Shown here: piece by piece, positions 55,708 to 64,000 of the stretch
How the letters are laid out: each line of letters begins with the position of its first letter
Position numbering within the stretch: position 1 is the stretch's first letter
DNA from: Streptomyces sp. 135
GTDB taxonomy: Bacteria > Actinomycetota > Actinomycetes > Streptomycetales > Streptomycetaceae
NCBI RefSeq assembly: GCF_020026305.1
Contig: NZ_CP075691.1
Coordinates: 8,177,415 to 8,241,414 of the forward strand
Length of the DNA: 64,000 bases
Reading direction: 5' to 3'
The notes under the pieces: generated by a model
Told to the model about the DNA's origin: nothing
The model's database searches: none
What the model saw: the letters and a program-made list of their open reading frames with translations, nothing else
Translations under genes and position numbers: made by a program

Positions 55708-57060
55708 ATGCCGTACACCATCCCCGCCGCTCCGGTCGCCCTCCGGGCGCCGTCGCTGTTGAGCCGTGAGCTGCAAGACCGTCTCGACGACCTGGCCCAC
55801 ACCCACCGGGTGCCCGGCGCCCAACTCGCCCTGGACATCGGCAGCGGCGTCGTCGCCGTGCACACCGGCACCGCCGACGTCACCACCGGCAGCCCCTTCA
55901 CCGCGGACACCGCGGTTCCGCTGGGGTCGCTGACCAAGCCCTTCACCGCCGCGCTCGTCATGCTCCTGGCCGACGACGGCGACCTCGACCTGGACGAGCC
56001 GGCCGCCGAGTACGTGGCCGAGCTGGCCGGAACCCCGCACGTGACTGTCCGTCAACTCCTGGCTCATACCGGCGGGTTGCCGACAGGACCCGACTCCGAC
56101 ACCGCCGCCGCGACCACCCCCACGCGCTACCTGACGGCCGTCTGCACCGCCCGGGACCTGCTGTTCACGCCCGGGACCGACTTCTCCTACTCCAACGCCG
56201 GCTACGTCGCCGCCGGACGGCTGGTGGAGACGGTCACCGGCATGCCCTGGCCCGAGGCCGTGCGGGTACTGCTTCTCGAACCCCTCGGTGTCCGGCCCGC
56301 GTTCATCGGCGACGCCGCGCCCGTGCGTCCCGTGGCTGCGGGGCACGCCGTCAACACCGCCACCGGGCAGGCCGTCGCCGCCCGGCAGAACCTGGCACCG
56401 CTGGAGGCGCCCGCCGGTGCGCTGCTCGCGAGCGCCCTGGACCTCGTCGCCTTCGGCAACGCGCTGACCGGCCGCTCGGACCTGCTGCCGCCCGCCGTCG
56501 CCAAGGAGATGCGCCGGGCCGAGACCGCCGCCGATCCGGGGACGCTCGCCGACGGCTGGGGTGCCGGACTCGCCCTGTACCAGCGGGACGGCAGGGTGTG
56601 GTGCGGCCACGACGGCAACGCCCAGGGCACGTCCTGCCATCTGCGGGCCGACCCGGAGAGCGGAATCGTGGTGGCCTTCACGGGCAATGCCGGGGGCGCC
56701 ACCGCTCTCTGGCGCGAGCTCACCGAGGACCTGGCCGGGCTCACCGGCATCCGGGTGCCCGCCGACGTGCTCGCCGCGGACCGGGGCCGTCCCGTCGGCC
56801 TGCCCGACTGCGTGGGCACCTACCGCAACGGCACCACGACCTATCGCGTCGCGCCCGGACCTGACGGCACGCCGGCCCTGTCCGTCGACGGGGACCTGCC
56901 CCTTCCGCTGGTCTGCTACGCCGACCTGTCCTGCGATCTGCGCGATCCGGCCACCGGGCGTGTCGAACCCGGCGGCCGGTTCCACCGCGATCCGGCCACC
57001 GGCACGATCGACCGGGTGCAGATATCCGGGCGCACCGCGCGCCGCGCCGACGACGGCTGA
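55708..57060 (+). CDS. Class-C beta-lactamase-like hydrolase, candidate PBP-type thioesterase
   Basis: A 450-residue serine hydrolase of the penicillin-binding-protein/class C beta-lactamase fold: Ser74-x-x-Lys77 in PLGSLTKPFT, Tyr161-Ser-Asn163 in FSYSNAGYV, and His301 in CGHDGNAQG as the third box. A C-terminal region of about 100 residues (VGLPDCVGTYRNGTTTYRVA onward) looks like the lipocalin-like tail of this group. No signal peptide is present. Size, domain order, cytoplasmic location and place beside an NRPS match SurE-like stand-alone cyclases that release peptides ending in a D-residue. A beta-lactamase or D-aminopeptidase is the alternative. ATG 55708 is preferred over 55678 because ACGGGAG lies upstream. 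Confidence 0.85.
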   Translation: MPYTIPAAPVALRAPSLLSRELQDRLDDLAHTHRVPGAQLALDIGSGVVAVHTGTADVTTGSPFTADTAVPLGSLTKPFTAALVMLLADDGDLDLDEPAAEYVAELAGTPHVTVRQLLAHTGGLPTGPDSDTAAATTPTRYLTAVCTARDLLFTPGTDFSYSNAGYVAAGRLVETVTGMPWPEAVRVLLLEPLGVRPAFIGDAAPVRPVAAGHAVNTATGQAVAARQNLAPLEAPAGALLASALDLVAFGNALTGRSDLLPPAVAKEMRRAETAADPGTLADGWGAGLALYQRDGRVWCGHDGNAQGTSCHLRADPESGIVVAFTGNAGGATALWRELTEDLAGLTGIRVPADVLAADRGRPVGLPDCVGTYRNGTTTYRVAPGPDGTPALSVDGDLPLPLVCYADLSCDLRDPATGRVEPGGRFHRDPATGTIDRVQISGRTARRADDG

Positions 57061-58322
57061 GCCGGACACCGTTGTCGTGGGCTCGGACGGGCGTGGCTTC
57101 CGGTCGGGGGACGGGCGTTGGTCGGCACCGGCTCGGCCTTGGTCGGCGCGGGTTCGGCTCGGGCGAGGGCTGGTGGGTGCGTCGGTTCCGGTTGCCTTGG
57201 GGGCCGGGCGCGGGTCCAGTGCCCGCGGCCGCCTGGGGGCCTGTGCGCGTAGTCGCCTTGCCGCCTTGCCGTGTGGCACCGGTTCCGGTGGCGATTCGAC
57301 GTCGCCGGTCCGGGCCGGTGGGCCACCGCCGCCGGACCACTGCGGTGGTGGTCGGCGGAGTCACCGCCGGGTCACGCTGGCGGCACACCGGTCCGCCGGG
57401 CGCCGGTCGGATCCAGTGATTTCGGTGGCTGGGCCGCTTGCCGGGCTCGTAGGCGGGGCCCGGTGGTGGGCCGAGGGTGGTCGGATCGACGGGAGCCAGT
57501 GGTGGTCGGCCGCTTGGACCCGGGCGGCGGGTCGGCCGGCGAGCCGAGCGGTTCCGGCCCTCGGGTCGGGCCGGTCGGTTCCGGTCACCGGGGCTGGTGG
57601 GTCGGCCGCCGGACTCGGTGGTGTGGCTACCGGGCTCGACGGTTCGGCGCCGTCCGGCTTGGCGGTTCGGTTGCTGGGCTTGGTGGTTCGGCCTTCCGGT
57701 CCGGCGATTCGGCAGCCGGACTCGGTGGTGTGGCTACCGGGCTCGACGGTTCGGTGCCGCCCGGCTTGGCGGTTCGGCTGCTGGGCTTGGTGGTTCGGCG
57801 AGTCGGCCACTGGGCTCGCTGTTCCGGCTGCCTGGGTCGACTGCCGGCCGTCGGCTTGGTGGTTGGGCCATCGTGTTCGGCGGTCGGGCCGCCGGTGCGG
57901 TGGTCCTGGCGTCAGGCCCGGTCGGCTCGGGTGCTCTCGGCGACCGCGGTCACCGGCAGCTCCGGCTCGCCCCGACGGTCCCGGCGGCGTCCCGCCCACC
58001 GGGACCAGCGGGTGTGCTGTCGACGGCCGCGGTCACCGGAAGCTCCGGCTCCCTCCGACGGCCCGGTGGCGGCACCATCACCCGGGCCGGTGGGCCGCTC
58101 GTCGGCGCCTCGGCCCCGTCACCGGCACCCGCCCCTCGGTCACCGCACCACCCCGCCGTACCCCGATCACGTCCACTCCCCACAAGGTCACCCATACGCA
58201 CCGCCGCACCGCCGCGCCCACCCGGTGTGTCACGTCCGATCCGGCGCACCGCCCACGAGGTAAGGCCGGGATCGTCCGCGTGGCCCGCGCCGCATCCCCC
58301 GCTCTCCAGAAGGACTTCACCC
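57061..58322. other. 1.26-kb repetitive spacer between thioesterase and NRPS
   Basis: No gene is recognised. Frames are open on both strands (for example plus-strand frames of 330 and 650 codons) because of extreme GC, but their translations are low-complexity Arg/Gly/Pro/Ser-rich sequence. The DNA is rich in the heptamer GGTTCGG and contains an 84-bp direct repeat (57609-57692 and 57716-57799) and a second pair of related 41-bp segments near 57943 and 58027. AAGGA before 58323 is the NRPS ribosome site. Confidence 0.55.
57609..57799. repeat. 84-bp imperfect direct repeat
   Basis: Copy one is 57609-57692 and copy two 57716-57799, separated by 23 bp (period 107). Only three positions differ by eye (GCGCCGTCC versus GTGCCGCCC, and GGTTGCTGGG versus GGCTGCTGGG). 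The repeat is in noncoding DNA between two cluster genes. Confidence 0.85.
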
Positions 58323-61300
58323 ATGACGGACCTGCACGACAAGCCCGCACCGGCGTCCTCCCTGCCGCAGGGCGGCCCCAACGCCGACGCACCGGAGAAC
58401 GCGGAGGCTTCGGCGTATCCGACGCTCGGCGAGCTGTTCACCGCCTGGGTGGCCCGGACCCCGGACGCACCGGCCCTCACCGACGGTCGGCGGACCTGGA
58501 CGTACCGTGAACTGGCCGACCGTACCCGCCGGTTGGCCGCGCATCTGATAGGCAGGGGCGCAGGCCCTGACCGGGTGGTGGCCCTCGTCCTGCCGCGCTC
58601 CATGGAGCTGATCGCGGCGGAGCTGGCCGTCGCCCGGGCGGGCGCCGCCTTCCTGCCCGTGGACCCCGCCTACCCCGCCGAGCGCCGTGCGCTGATGCTC
58701 GCCGACGCGGCGCCCGCGCTCACCCTGGACGATCCGCGCCGGGTGGCCGAACTCCTGGACGACGCCGAAGATGACACGGGGCACCCGGTCGACCCCGGCG
58801 TCGACGCCGACCACGCCGCCTACGTCATCTACACCTCCGGTTCCACCGGCACCCCCAAGGGCGTGACGGTGACCCACCGCGGCATCGGCGGCTTCACCGC
58901 GGCCGCCGCCGAACGGTACGCGGTGGGCCCCGGCGACCGGGTGCTCCAGTTCTCGTCGCCGAGCTTCGACGCCTCCGTCCTGGAGCTGTTCATCTCCGTC
59001 CTGTGCGGCGCCACCCTCGTCGTACCGCCGCACGGGCCCTGGCTGGGCGACGAACTCGCCGCGGTCCTGGACGAGCACCGCATCACCCACGCCCTCATCC
59101 CGCCCGCAGCGCTGACCTCGCTGCCCGACCCCGCGCGGGGCACCGCCCGCCACCTGCGCACGCTGATCGTGGGCGCCGAGGCGTGCTCGGCCGATCTCGT
59201 GGACCGCTGGGCACCCGGCCGCCGGATGATCAACTCCTATGGCCCGACCGAGACCACCATCGTCGCCACGTGGACCGGGCCACTCACCGCGGGCAGCGGT
59301 ACGCCGACGGTCGGCGGCGCCCTGCCGCACACCCGGGTGTACGTCCTGGACGCCGCGATGCGGCCCGTGGCGCCCGGCGCCGACGGCGAGTTGTTCGTGG
59401 GCGGCGACGCGGTGGCCCGCGGCTACCTGGGCCGCCCCGGTCTCACGGCGGCGCGCTTCGTCGCCGATCCCTTCGGTGCGCCGGGAGCGCGTCTGTACCG
59501 CACCGGTGACCGGGTGCGGTGGACCGCCGAGGGAGAGCTGGAGTTCCTCGGCCGCCTCGACCGGCAGGTGAAGATCCGCGGCTTCCGGATCGAGCCGGGC
59601 GAGATCGAGGCGGCGTTGCGCCGGGCCGGTGATGGCGCCGTCGGCGAGGCCGTGGTCGTCGTACGCGAGGACGTACCGGGCCACCAGCGCCTCGTCGCCT
59701 ACGTCACCGCGGCACCCCGGAGTCCATCCGCCGGCCCCGCTCCCCAGCCCGTCGCGCACCCCCTCGACCCGGTCGCCCTGCGCGCCGCCCTCGGGGCCGT
59801 GCTGCCCGGGCACATGGTGCCGTCCGCCATCGTGGTCCTCGACCGGATGCCGCTCACCCCGCAGCACAAGATCGACCGGCGGGCCCTGCCCGCGCCGGAG
59901 CGGTCGGTGTCGGCAGGCCACCTGCCGCCGCGGTCGGCCGAGGAGCGGGCCCTCGCCGCGATCTGGGCGGATGTCCTGGGCCTTGACACGGTCGGCGTCA
60001 CCGACGACTTCTTCGACCTGGGCGGCGAGTCGATCCTCGCCGCCCGTGTCCTCGCCCGCGTCCGGGACGACCTGGGCGTCCGGCTGACCGTGCGGGACGT
60101 GTTCACCGCGCGGACCGTCGCCGCGCTCGCACCCCTGCTCGCCGACCCGTCGGCCGCCGCGCCGCCGGAGCCGATCCCGCCGGCCCCCCGCGAGGGCGCA
60201 CTGCCGCTGTCCAGCGCGCAGCGGCGGCTGTGGTACCTGGACGACCTGACCGAGGGCGGCACCGAGTACAACACCGGCGTCTCGCTCAGGCTGCGCGGCG
60301 CCCTGGACCCGGACGCGCTGCACCGCTCCCTGCTCCGTCTCGCGGGCCGGCACGACTCCCTGCGCACCACGTTCCCCACGGTCGACGGCCAGGGCGTCCA
60401 GCGTGTCGCGCCGGAGCCGGACGTACCCCTGCGGACGGCCGACCTCACCGGCGTACCCGACGCACGCCGCGCCGAGGCCGCCGAGGAGCTGCTCACGGCG
60501 GAGCTGGGCCGCCCGTTCGACCTGACGGCAGGTCCGCTCACCCGGGCGCTGCTCGTCCGGCTCGCCGCCGAGGACCACCTGCTGCTCCTGGCCCAGCACC
60601 ACATCGTCACTGACGGCTGGTCGGTCGGCATCCTCACCCGTGAGCTCGCCGCCCTCTACCACGCGGAGGCCACCGGTGAGCCGGACGGACTGAAGCGACC
60701 CGCCGTTCAGTACCCGGACTTCGCGGTCTGGGAGCGCCGGCAGCGGGCCGGGGACGCGGACGCCGCCGATCTGGCCTACTGGAAGCGGCACTTGGCGGAC
60801 CTTCCGCACCTGGAGCTGCCCACGGACCGGCCGCGTCCCGCCGTGCGCACTACCGTCGGCGCGACCCACCGGCACGTGCTGCCGGCGGAGTTGACGTCCC
60901 GGCTGCGGCAACTGGCCGCGGGCCGCGGCACCACGGCGTTCACACTGTTCGCCGGCGCCGCCGCGCTGCTGTTCTCCCGCTACTCGGGCCAGCGGGACAT
61001 CGCGTTCGGCACCGTCACCAACGGCCGCGGCCGCCGGGACCTGGAAGATGTGCCGGGCTTCTTCGCCAACACCGTGGTGCTCCGTGGTGAGGTGGACGAA
61101 CGGGCGACCGTGGACCGGTTCGTGGAGACGATGCGGACGACGGTCCTTGACGCCTTCGCCCACGACAGGGTTCCGTTCGACCGGGTGGTGGAGGAGCTGG
61201 CCCCGCCCCGCGACCCCAGCCGCACCCCGCTGGTGCAGGTGCTCGTCGTACAGCAGACCGCCCCTCCCGTGCTGCCGCTCGCCGGTGGGCTGCGCGTCAC

Positions 61301-64000
61301 CGACCACCCGCTGCCGCGCCCCGCCGCCCGCTTCGACCTGGTGCTGGAGTTCACGCCGGACGCGGACGGCGGCTGCGTGCTGACCGCGGAGTTCAACAAG
61401 GATCTGTTCGACGCGGCGACGGTGGCCCGGATGACCGCCCACCTGCACCGGCTCCTTGAGGGCATGGCGGACGGTCCGGGCCGCGCGCTGGCCGAACTGC
61501 CCATGCTCGCGGCCGACGAACAGCGCACGCTGGTGGAGAGCTGGAATCCGCCGGCCCGCGCGGCGCGGGACAACGAGTACGGCACACTGCCCGCGCTGTT
61601 GCACGCCCAGGCGGCCAGGACTCCGGACCGTACCGCCGTCGTCTGCGGCCAGGTCCGCCTCGACTACGCCGAAGTCGCCCGACGGGCGTCCCGGTTGGCC
61701 CGACGGCTCGTCGCGCGCGGCGCGGGGCCCGAGACCCTGGTCGCGCTCTGCCTGCCGCGCTCCGCCGACCTCGTCCCCGTGCTGTGGGCGGTGCTCGCCT
61801 CGGGCGCCGGCTACCTCCCGGTCGACCCGGCCTATCCCGCCGAGCGGGTCCGCCTCATGCTCGACGACGCCCGTCCCGCCCTCATCCTCGCCACCCGGGA
61901 GACCGCGTCCACGCTGCCCTCGGAGTGCGTGCCGCTGCTGCTGGAGGACTGCGCTGGGCCGGGCGAGCCGGGCGTGCCGGACGCCCGGCTGGCCGGTGCC
62001 GGGTTGGCTGATGCGGGGCTGGCCGAGGCTCGATTGGCTGACGCCGGCTTGTCCGATGCCGGGGTGTCCGATGCGGGCTTGTCCGATGCCGGGTTGGCCG
62101 ATGTGGGGTTGGCTGATGCCGGGGTGACTGACGCCGGGCTGGCCGACGCTGGCTCGTCCCGTGCCGGGCTGGACGATGCGGGGCTGGCTGATGCAGGGCT
62201 GACTGACGTCGAGCTGGCTGACGCGGGGTTGGCTGACGCCGGCTTGTCCGACGCCGGGATGACTGATGCTGGGCTGGCCGACGGTGGCTCGTCCCATGCC
62301 GGGCTGGCTGATGTGGGGCTGACTGACGCCGAGCTGGCTGACGCCGAGCTGGCTGACGCCGAGCTGGCTGATGCTGGGCTGGCTGACGCCGGCTTGTTCG
62401 ATGCCGGGCTGGCCGGTGCCGGGCCGGCCGATGCCGGCCTGGCCGACGCCGCGCAGGCCGATGCCGACCTGACCGACTCCCCGCTCACCGATGCCGACCT
62501 GACCGACTCCCCGCTCACCGATGCCGACCGGATCCGGCCGCTGCTGCCCGACCATCCCGCGTACGTCATCTACACCTCGGGTTCCACCGGCCGCCCCAAG
62601 GGCGTGGTGGTCAGCCACCGCAGTGTCGCCGCGCTCGCCGCGTGGGCAGGGGAGCGGTTCGGGTCCGCGGGTCTGGCCCATGTGATCGCCTCCACCTCCC
62701 TCAACTTCGACGTCTCGGTGTTCGAACTGATCTGCCCCCTGGTGGCCGGCGGCACCGTCGAGGTGGTCGCCGACCTGCCCGCCCTCGCCGACGGCGCCGG
62801 ACCTCGGCGCGCCACCCTGCTCAGCGGCGTGCCGTCCGTCGTCTCCCGGCTCGTGGCGGGCGGCACGGCACCCCTGGCCGCCGACACCGTCGTCCTCGCC
62901 GGCGAGGCCCTGCCCGCGCAGACCGCGCAGGACGTGCGGGCCGCCATGCCCGGCTGCCGGATCGCCAACGTCTACGGCCCCACCGAGGCCACCGTGTACG
63001 CCACCGCCTGGTTCGCCGGTGACCGACTGCCGGAGCAGGCCCCGCCCATCGGCGACCCGGTGGCGCTCACCCGTACCTACGTACTGGACACCTTCCTGCG
63101 GCCGCAGCCCGTCGGCGTCCCCGGTGAGCTGTACCTCGGGGGCGGCGGCCTGGCCCGCGGCTACCTGAACCGGCCCGGGCTGACCGCCGCCCGGTTCGTC
63201 GCCGACCCGTTCGGCGCGCCGGGAGAGCGCATGTACCGCACCGGCGACCTGGTGCGCCGACGCCCCGACGGCGGACTCGAATACGTGGGCCGCACGGACC
63301 AGCAGGTCAAGGTGCGCGGCTTCCGCATCGAACTGGGCGAGGTGGAGGAGGCACTGCGCGGCTGCGCGGGCGTGGCCGAGGCGGCGGCCGTCGCCGCCAG
63401 TGACGGCGACGGTAACCGGCGCCTCGTCGGCTACGTCGTCCCGGTCGCCGGGCAGCCCACCGAACCCGAGGCGGTGCGCCGGGAGCTCGGCCGGACGCTG
63501 CCCGACTACATGGTCCCGTCGACCGTCGTCGTACTGGACGCCCTGCCGCTCAACCCCAACGGCAAGCTCGACCGCGGCCGCCTCCCCAGCCCGGGCCCCG
63601 CCGTACGCGCGAAACGCCACGTCGCGCCCCGCACGGCCACCGAGCGCACCCTCGTCCGGATCCTCGCGGAGGTACTGCGGGAGGAACGCATCGGCGTCGA
63701 CGACAACTTCTTCGAACTCGGCGGCGACTCGATCCTCAGCATCCAGGTGGTGGCACGCGCCCGGCAGGAGGGCCTGCCGCTCACCTCACGCGACCTCTAC
63801 CAGCACCAGACCGTGGCCGCCCTCGCGCACTGCGCGGACGCGGCGGCGGAACCGCGCGAAGCCGCGCCCGTACTGGAGGCACCCACCGGCACGGCCCCGC
63901 TGACCCCCATCCAGCACTGGCTGTTCGACGCCGTCGGCGCACGCGCCGGTCACTTCTCCCAGGCACTGTCCCTGCGGATGCCCGCCGACCTGGACCCGGA
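58323..64000 (+). CDS. NRPS, A-T-C-A-T-(E), incomplete at the window end
   Basis: At least 1892 residues, cut by the window end. A1: YVIYTSGSTG at 167-176, NSYGPTE at 304. T1: LGGES with Ser570 for phosphopantetheine. C: HHIVTDG at 759-765. A2: YTSGSTG at 1417, VYGPTE at 1550. T2: LGGDS, Ser1803. From about 1860 TAPLTPIQHWLFD begins an epimerisation-type domain. It starts with an A domain, so it is probably an initiation subunit. Hand-read specificity residues: A1 D-A-L-L-I-G-S-I-V, A2 D-V-F-S-V-A-V-V-Y; I do not assign amino acids. A2 carries 36 DAGLA-like pentads (1220-1399) before its YTSGSTG loop. Start ATG 58323 follows AAGGA. Confidence 0.93.
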   Translation, partial: MTDLHDKPAPASSLPQGGPNADAPENAEASAYPTLGELFTAWVARTPDAPALTDGRRTWTYRELADRTRRLAAHLIGRGAGPDRVVALVLPRSMELIAAELAVARAGAAFLPVDPAYPAERRALMLADAAPALTLDDPRRVAELLDDAEDDTGHPVDPGVDADHAAYVIYTSGSTGTPKGVTVTHRGIGGFTAAAAERYAVGPGDRVLQFSSPSFDASVLELFISVLCGATLVVPPHGPWLGDELAAVLDEHRITHALIPPAALTSLPDPARGTARHLRTLIVGAEACSADLVDRWAPGRRMINSYGPTETTIVATWTGPLTAGSGTPTVGGALPHTRVYVLDAAMRPVAPGADGELFVGGDAVARGYLGRPGLTAARFVADPFGAPGARLYRTGDRVRWTAEGELEFLGRLDRQVKIRGFRIEPGEIEAALRRAGDGAVGEAVVVVREDVPGHQRLVAYVTAAPRSPSAGPAPQPVAHPLDPVALRAALGAVLPGHMVPSAIVVLDRMPLTPQHKIDRRALPAPERSVSAGHLPPRSAEERALAAIWADVLGLDTVGVTDDFFDLGGESILAARVLARVRDDLGVRLTVRDVFTARTVAALAPLLADPSAAAPPEPIPPAPREGALPLSSAQRRLWYLDDLTEGGTEYNTGVSLRLRGALDPDALHRSLLRLAGRHDSLRTTFPTVDGQGVQRVAPEPDVPLRTADLTGVPDARRAEAAEELLTAELGRPFDLTAGPLTRALLVRLAAEDHLLLLAQHHIVTDGWSVGILTRELAALYHAEATGEPDGLKRPAVQYPDFAVWERRQRAGDADAADLAYWKRHLADLPHLELPTDRPRPAVRTTVGATHRHVLPAELTSRLRQLAAGRGTTAFTLFAGAAALLFSRYSGQRDIAFGTVTNGRGRRDLEDVPGFFANTVVLRGEVDERATVDRFVETMRTTVLDAFAHDRVPFDRVVEELAPPRDPSRTPLVQVLVVQQTAPPVLPLAGGLRVTDHPLPRPAARFDLVLEFTPDADGGCVLTAEFNKDLFDAATVARMTAHLHRLLEGMADGPGRALAELPMLAADEQRTLVESWNPPARAARDNEYGTLPALLHAQAARTPDRTAVVCGQVRLDYAEVARRASRLARRLVARGAGPETLVALCLPRSADLVPVLWAVLASGAGYLPVDPAYPAERVRLMLDDARPALILATRETASTLPSECVPLLLEDCAGPGEPGVPDARLAGAGLADAGLAEARLADAGLSDAGVSDAGLSDAGLADVGLADAGVTDAGLADAGSSRAGLDDAGLADAGLTDVELADAGLADAGLSDAGMTDAGLADGGSSHAGLADVGLTDAELADAELADAELADAGLADAGLFDAGLAGAGPADAGLADAAQADADLTDSPLTDADLTDSPLTDADRIRPLLPDHPAYVIYTSGSTGRPKGVVVSHRSVAALAAWAGERFGSAGLAHVIASTSLNFDVSVFELICPLVAGGTVEVVADLPALADGAGPRRATLLSGVPSVVSRLVAGGTAPLAADTVVLAGEALPAQTAQDVRAAMPGCRIANVYGPTEATVYATAWFAGDRLPEQAPPIGDPVALTRTYVLDTFLRPQPVGVPGELYLGGGGLARGYLNRPGLTAARFVADPFGAPGERMYRTGDLVRRRPDGGLEYVGRTDQQVKVRGFRIELGEVEEALRGCAGVAEAAAVAASDGDGNRRLVGYVVPVAGQPTEPEAVRRELGRTLPDYMVPSTVVVLDALPLNPNGKLDRGRLPSPGPAVRAKRHVAPRTATERTLVRILAEVLREERIGVDDNFFELGGDSILSIQVVARARQEGLPLTSRDLYQHQTVAALAHCADAAAEPREAAPVLEAPTGTAPLTPIQHWLFDAVGARAGHFSQALSLRMPADLDP
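61980..62519 (+). repeat. In-frame 15-bp minisatellite: 36 DAGLA pentads inside the A2 domain
   Basis: Thirty-six consecutive 15-bp units without a single frame break encode five-residue repeats, consensus D-A-G-L-A, with variants such as DAGLS, DAELA, DVGLT and RAGLD. Units differ by synonymous and nonsynonymous changes, except the last four, which form a perfect 30-bp duplication (62460-62489 and 62490-62519, encoding DADLTDSPLT twice). The following DADRIRPL shows where the normal linker resumes. Read with Leu as centre (A-G-L-x-D), the pattern is like a pentapeptide-repeat (A-D/N-L-x-x) with G and D exchanged. Confidence 0.95.

Noticed and set aside
57271..58263. A 330-codon plus-strand frame in the spacer before the NRPS.
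   Set aside because: Translation is Arg/Gly/Ser-rich low-complexity sequence that changes frame relative to the direct repeats and has no ribosome site or domain.
61980..62519. Possible CRISPR array because of many regularly spaced short repeats.
   Set aside because: Units are directly contiguous, 15 bp, diverged and in frame within a protein domain; there are no spacers and no cas genes.
58317..63620. A 1767-codon open frame on the minus strand opposite the NRPS gene.
   Set aside because: The plus strand encodes all NRPS core motifs in one frame; the minus-strand translation is low complexity and follows only from codon bias.

Overview
The window is actinobacterial, most likely Streptomyces. 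Evidence: GC content far above 65 percent with GC-biased third codon positions, GTG and TTG starts, ATGA/GTGA/TGATG gene overlaps, leaderless-type promoters, two LAL-type LuxR regulators, an AfsR-like BTAD regulator, a PucR regulator, a mycothiol-type maleylpyruvate isomerase fold protein, a sugar ABC operon without its own ATPase, a long secreted RHS protein and a modular NRPS.

Region 1 (1-5.7 kb) is ordinary chromosome: a PAS-LuxR regulator, a fluoride-resistance operon (crcB, DUF190, crcB) preceded by what reads as a fluoride riboswitch, a secreted GH18 glycosidase, a RibD/DHFR-like reductase, a TPR protein and a pirin with a leaderless promoter. Region 2 (5.7-14.5 kb) starts with a spacer holding a frameshifted CoA-transferase remnant. 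It continues as a run of small-molecule and stress genes: YcaC-like isochorismatase hydrolase, DoxX, Dps, a broken flavoprotein fused by microhomology to a 5'-truncated alpha/beta hydrolase, an HSL-type esterase, a YtcJ-like amidohydrolase missing its GTDA metal-ligand motif, a GPR1/FUN34/YaaH protein, a small GNAT protein and another alpha/beta hydrolase.

Region 3 (14.5-31 kb) carries a sugar ABC importer operon that ends in a LAL regulator, then a non-heme chloroperoxidase, a luciferase-like monooxygenase plus FMN reductase pair, a second LAL regulator with a substituted P-loop lysine, PucR and AraC regulators and two more alpha/beta hydrolases. It ends in eroded GlxA/PfpI fragments. Region 4 (31-39 kb) has a frameshifted membrane-protein gene, two DHA2-type MFS exporters and a 1097-residue BTAD/NB-ARC/TPR activator.

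Region 5 (39-45 kb) is accessory DNA: a CxxC-pair protein, a Tat-type exported small protein, a DUF721 remnant, a damaged methyltransferase and a truncated NACHT-type membrane protein whose start codon overlaps that of the methyltransferase head to head. Region 6 (44.4-51.1 kb, minus strand) is a polymorphic-toxin locus: a 1766-residue secreted RHS protein with a C-terminal His/Cys toxin-like domain, a small putative immunity gene and a short secreted RHS-like protein. Region 7 (51.5-54.2 kb) has a maleylpyruvate-isomerase-fold protein and remains of two different transposases.

Region 8 (54.4-64 kb, runs off the window) is the start of a nonribosomal peptide cluster: a cytochrome P450, a 450-residue serine hydrolase that looks like a stand-alone penicillin-binding-protein-type thioesterase, a 1.26-kb repeat-bearing spacer, and an NRPS reading A-T-C-A-T-(E). 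The second adenylation domain contains an in-frame tract of 36 five-residue repeats (consensus DAGLA, 180 residues) just upstream of its YTSGSTG loop. I consider this the most unusual feature of the window.
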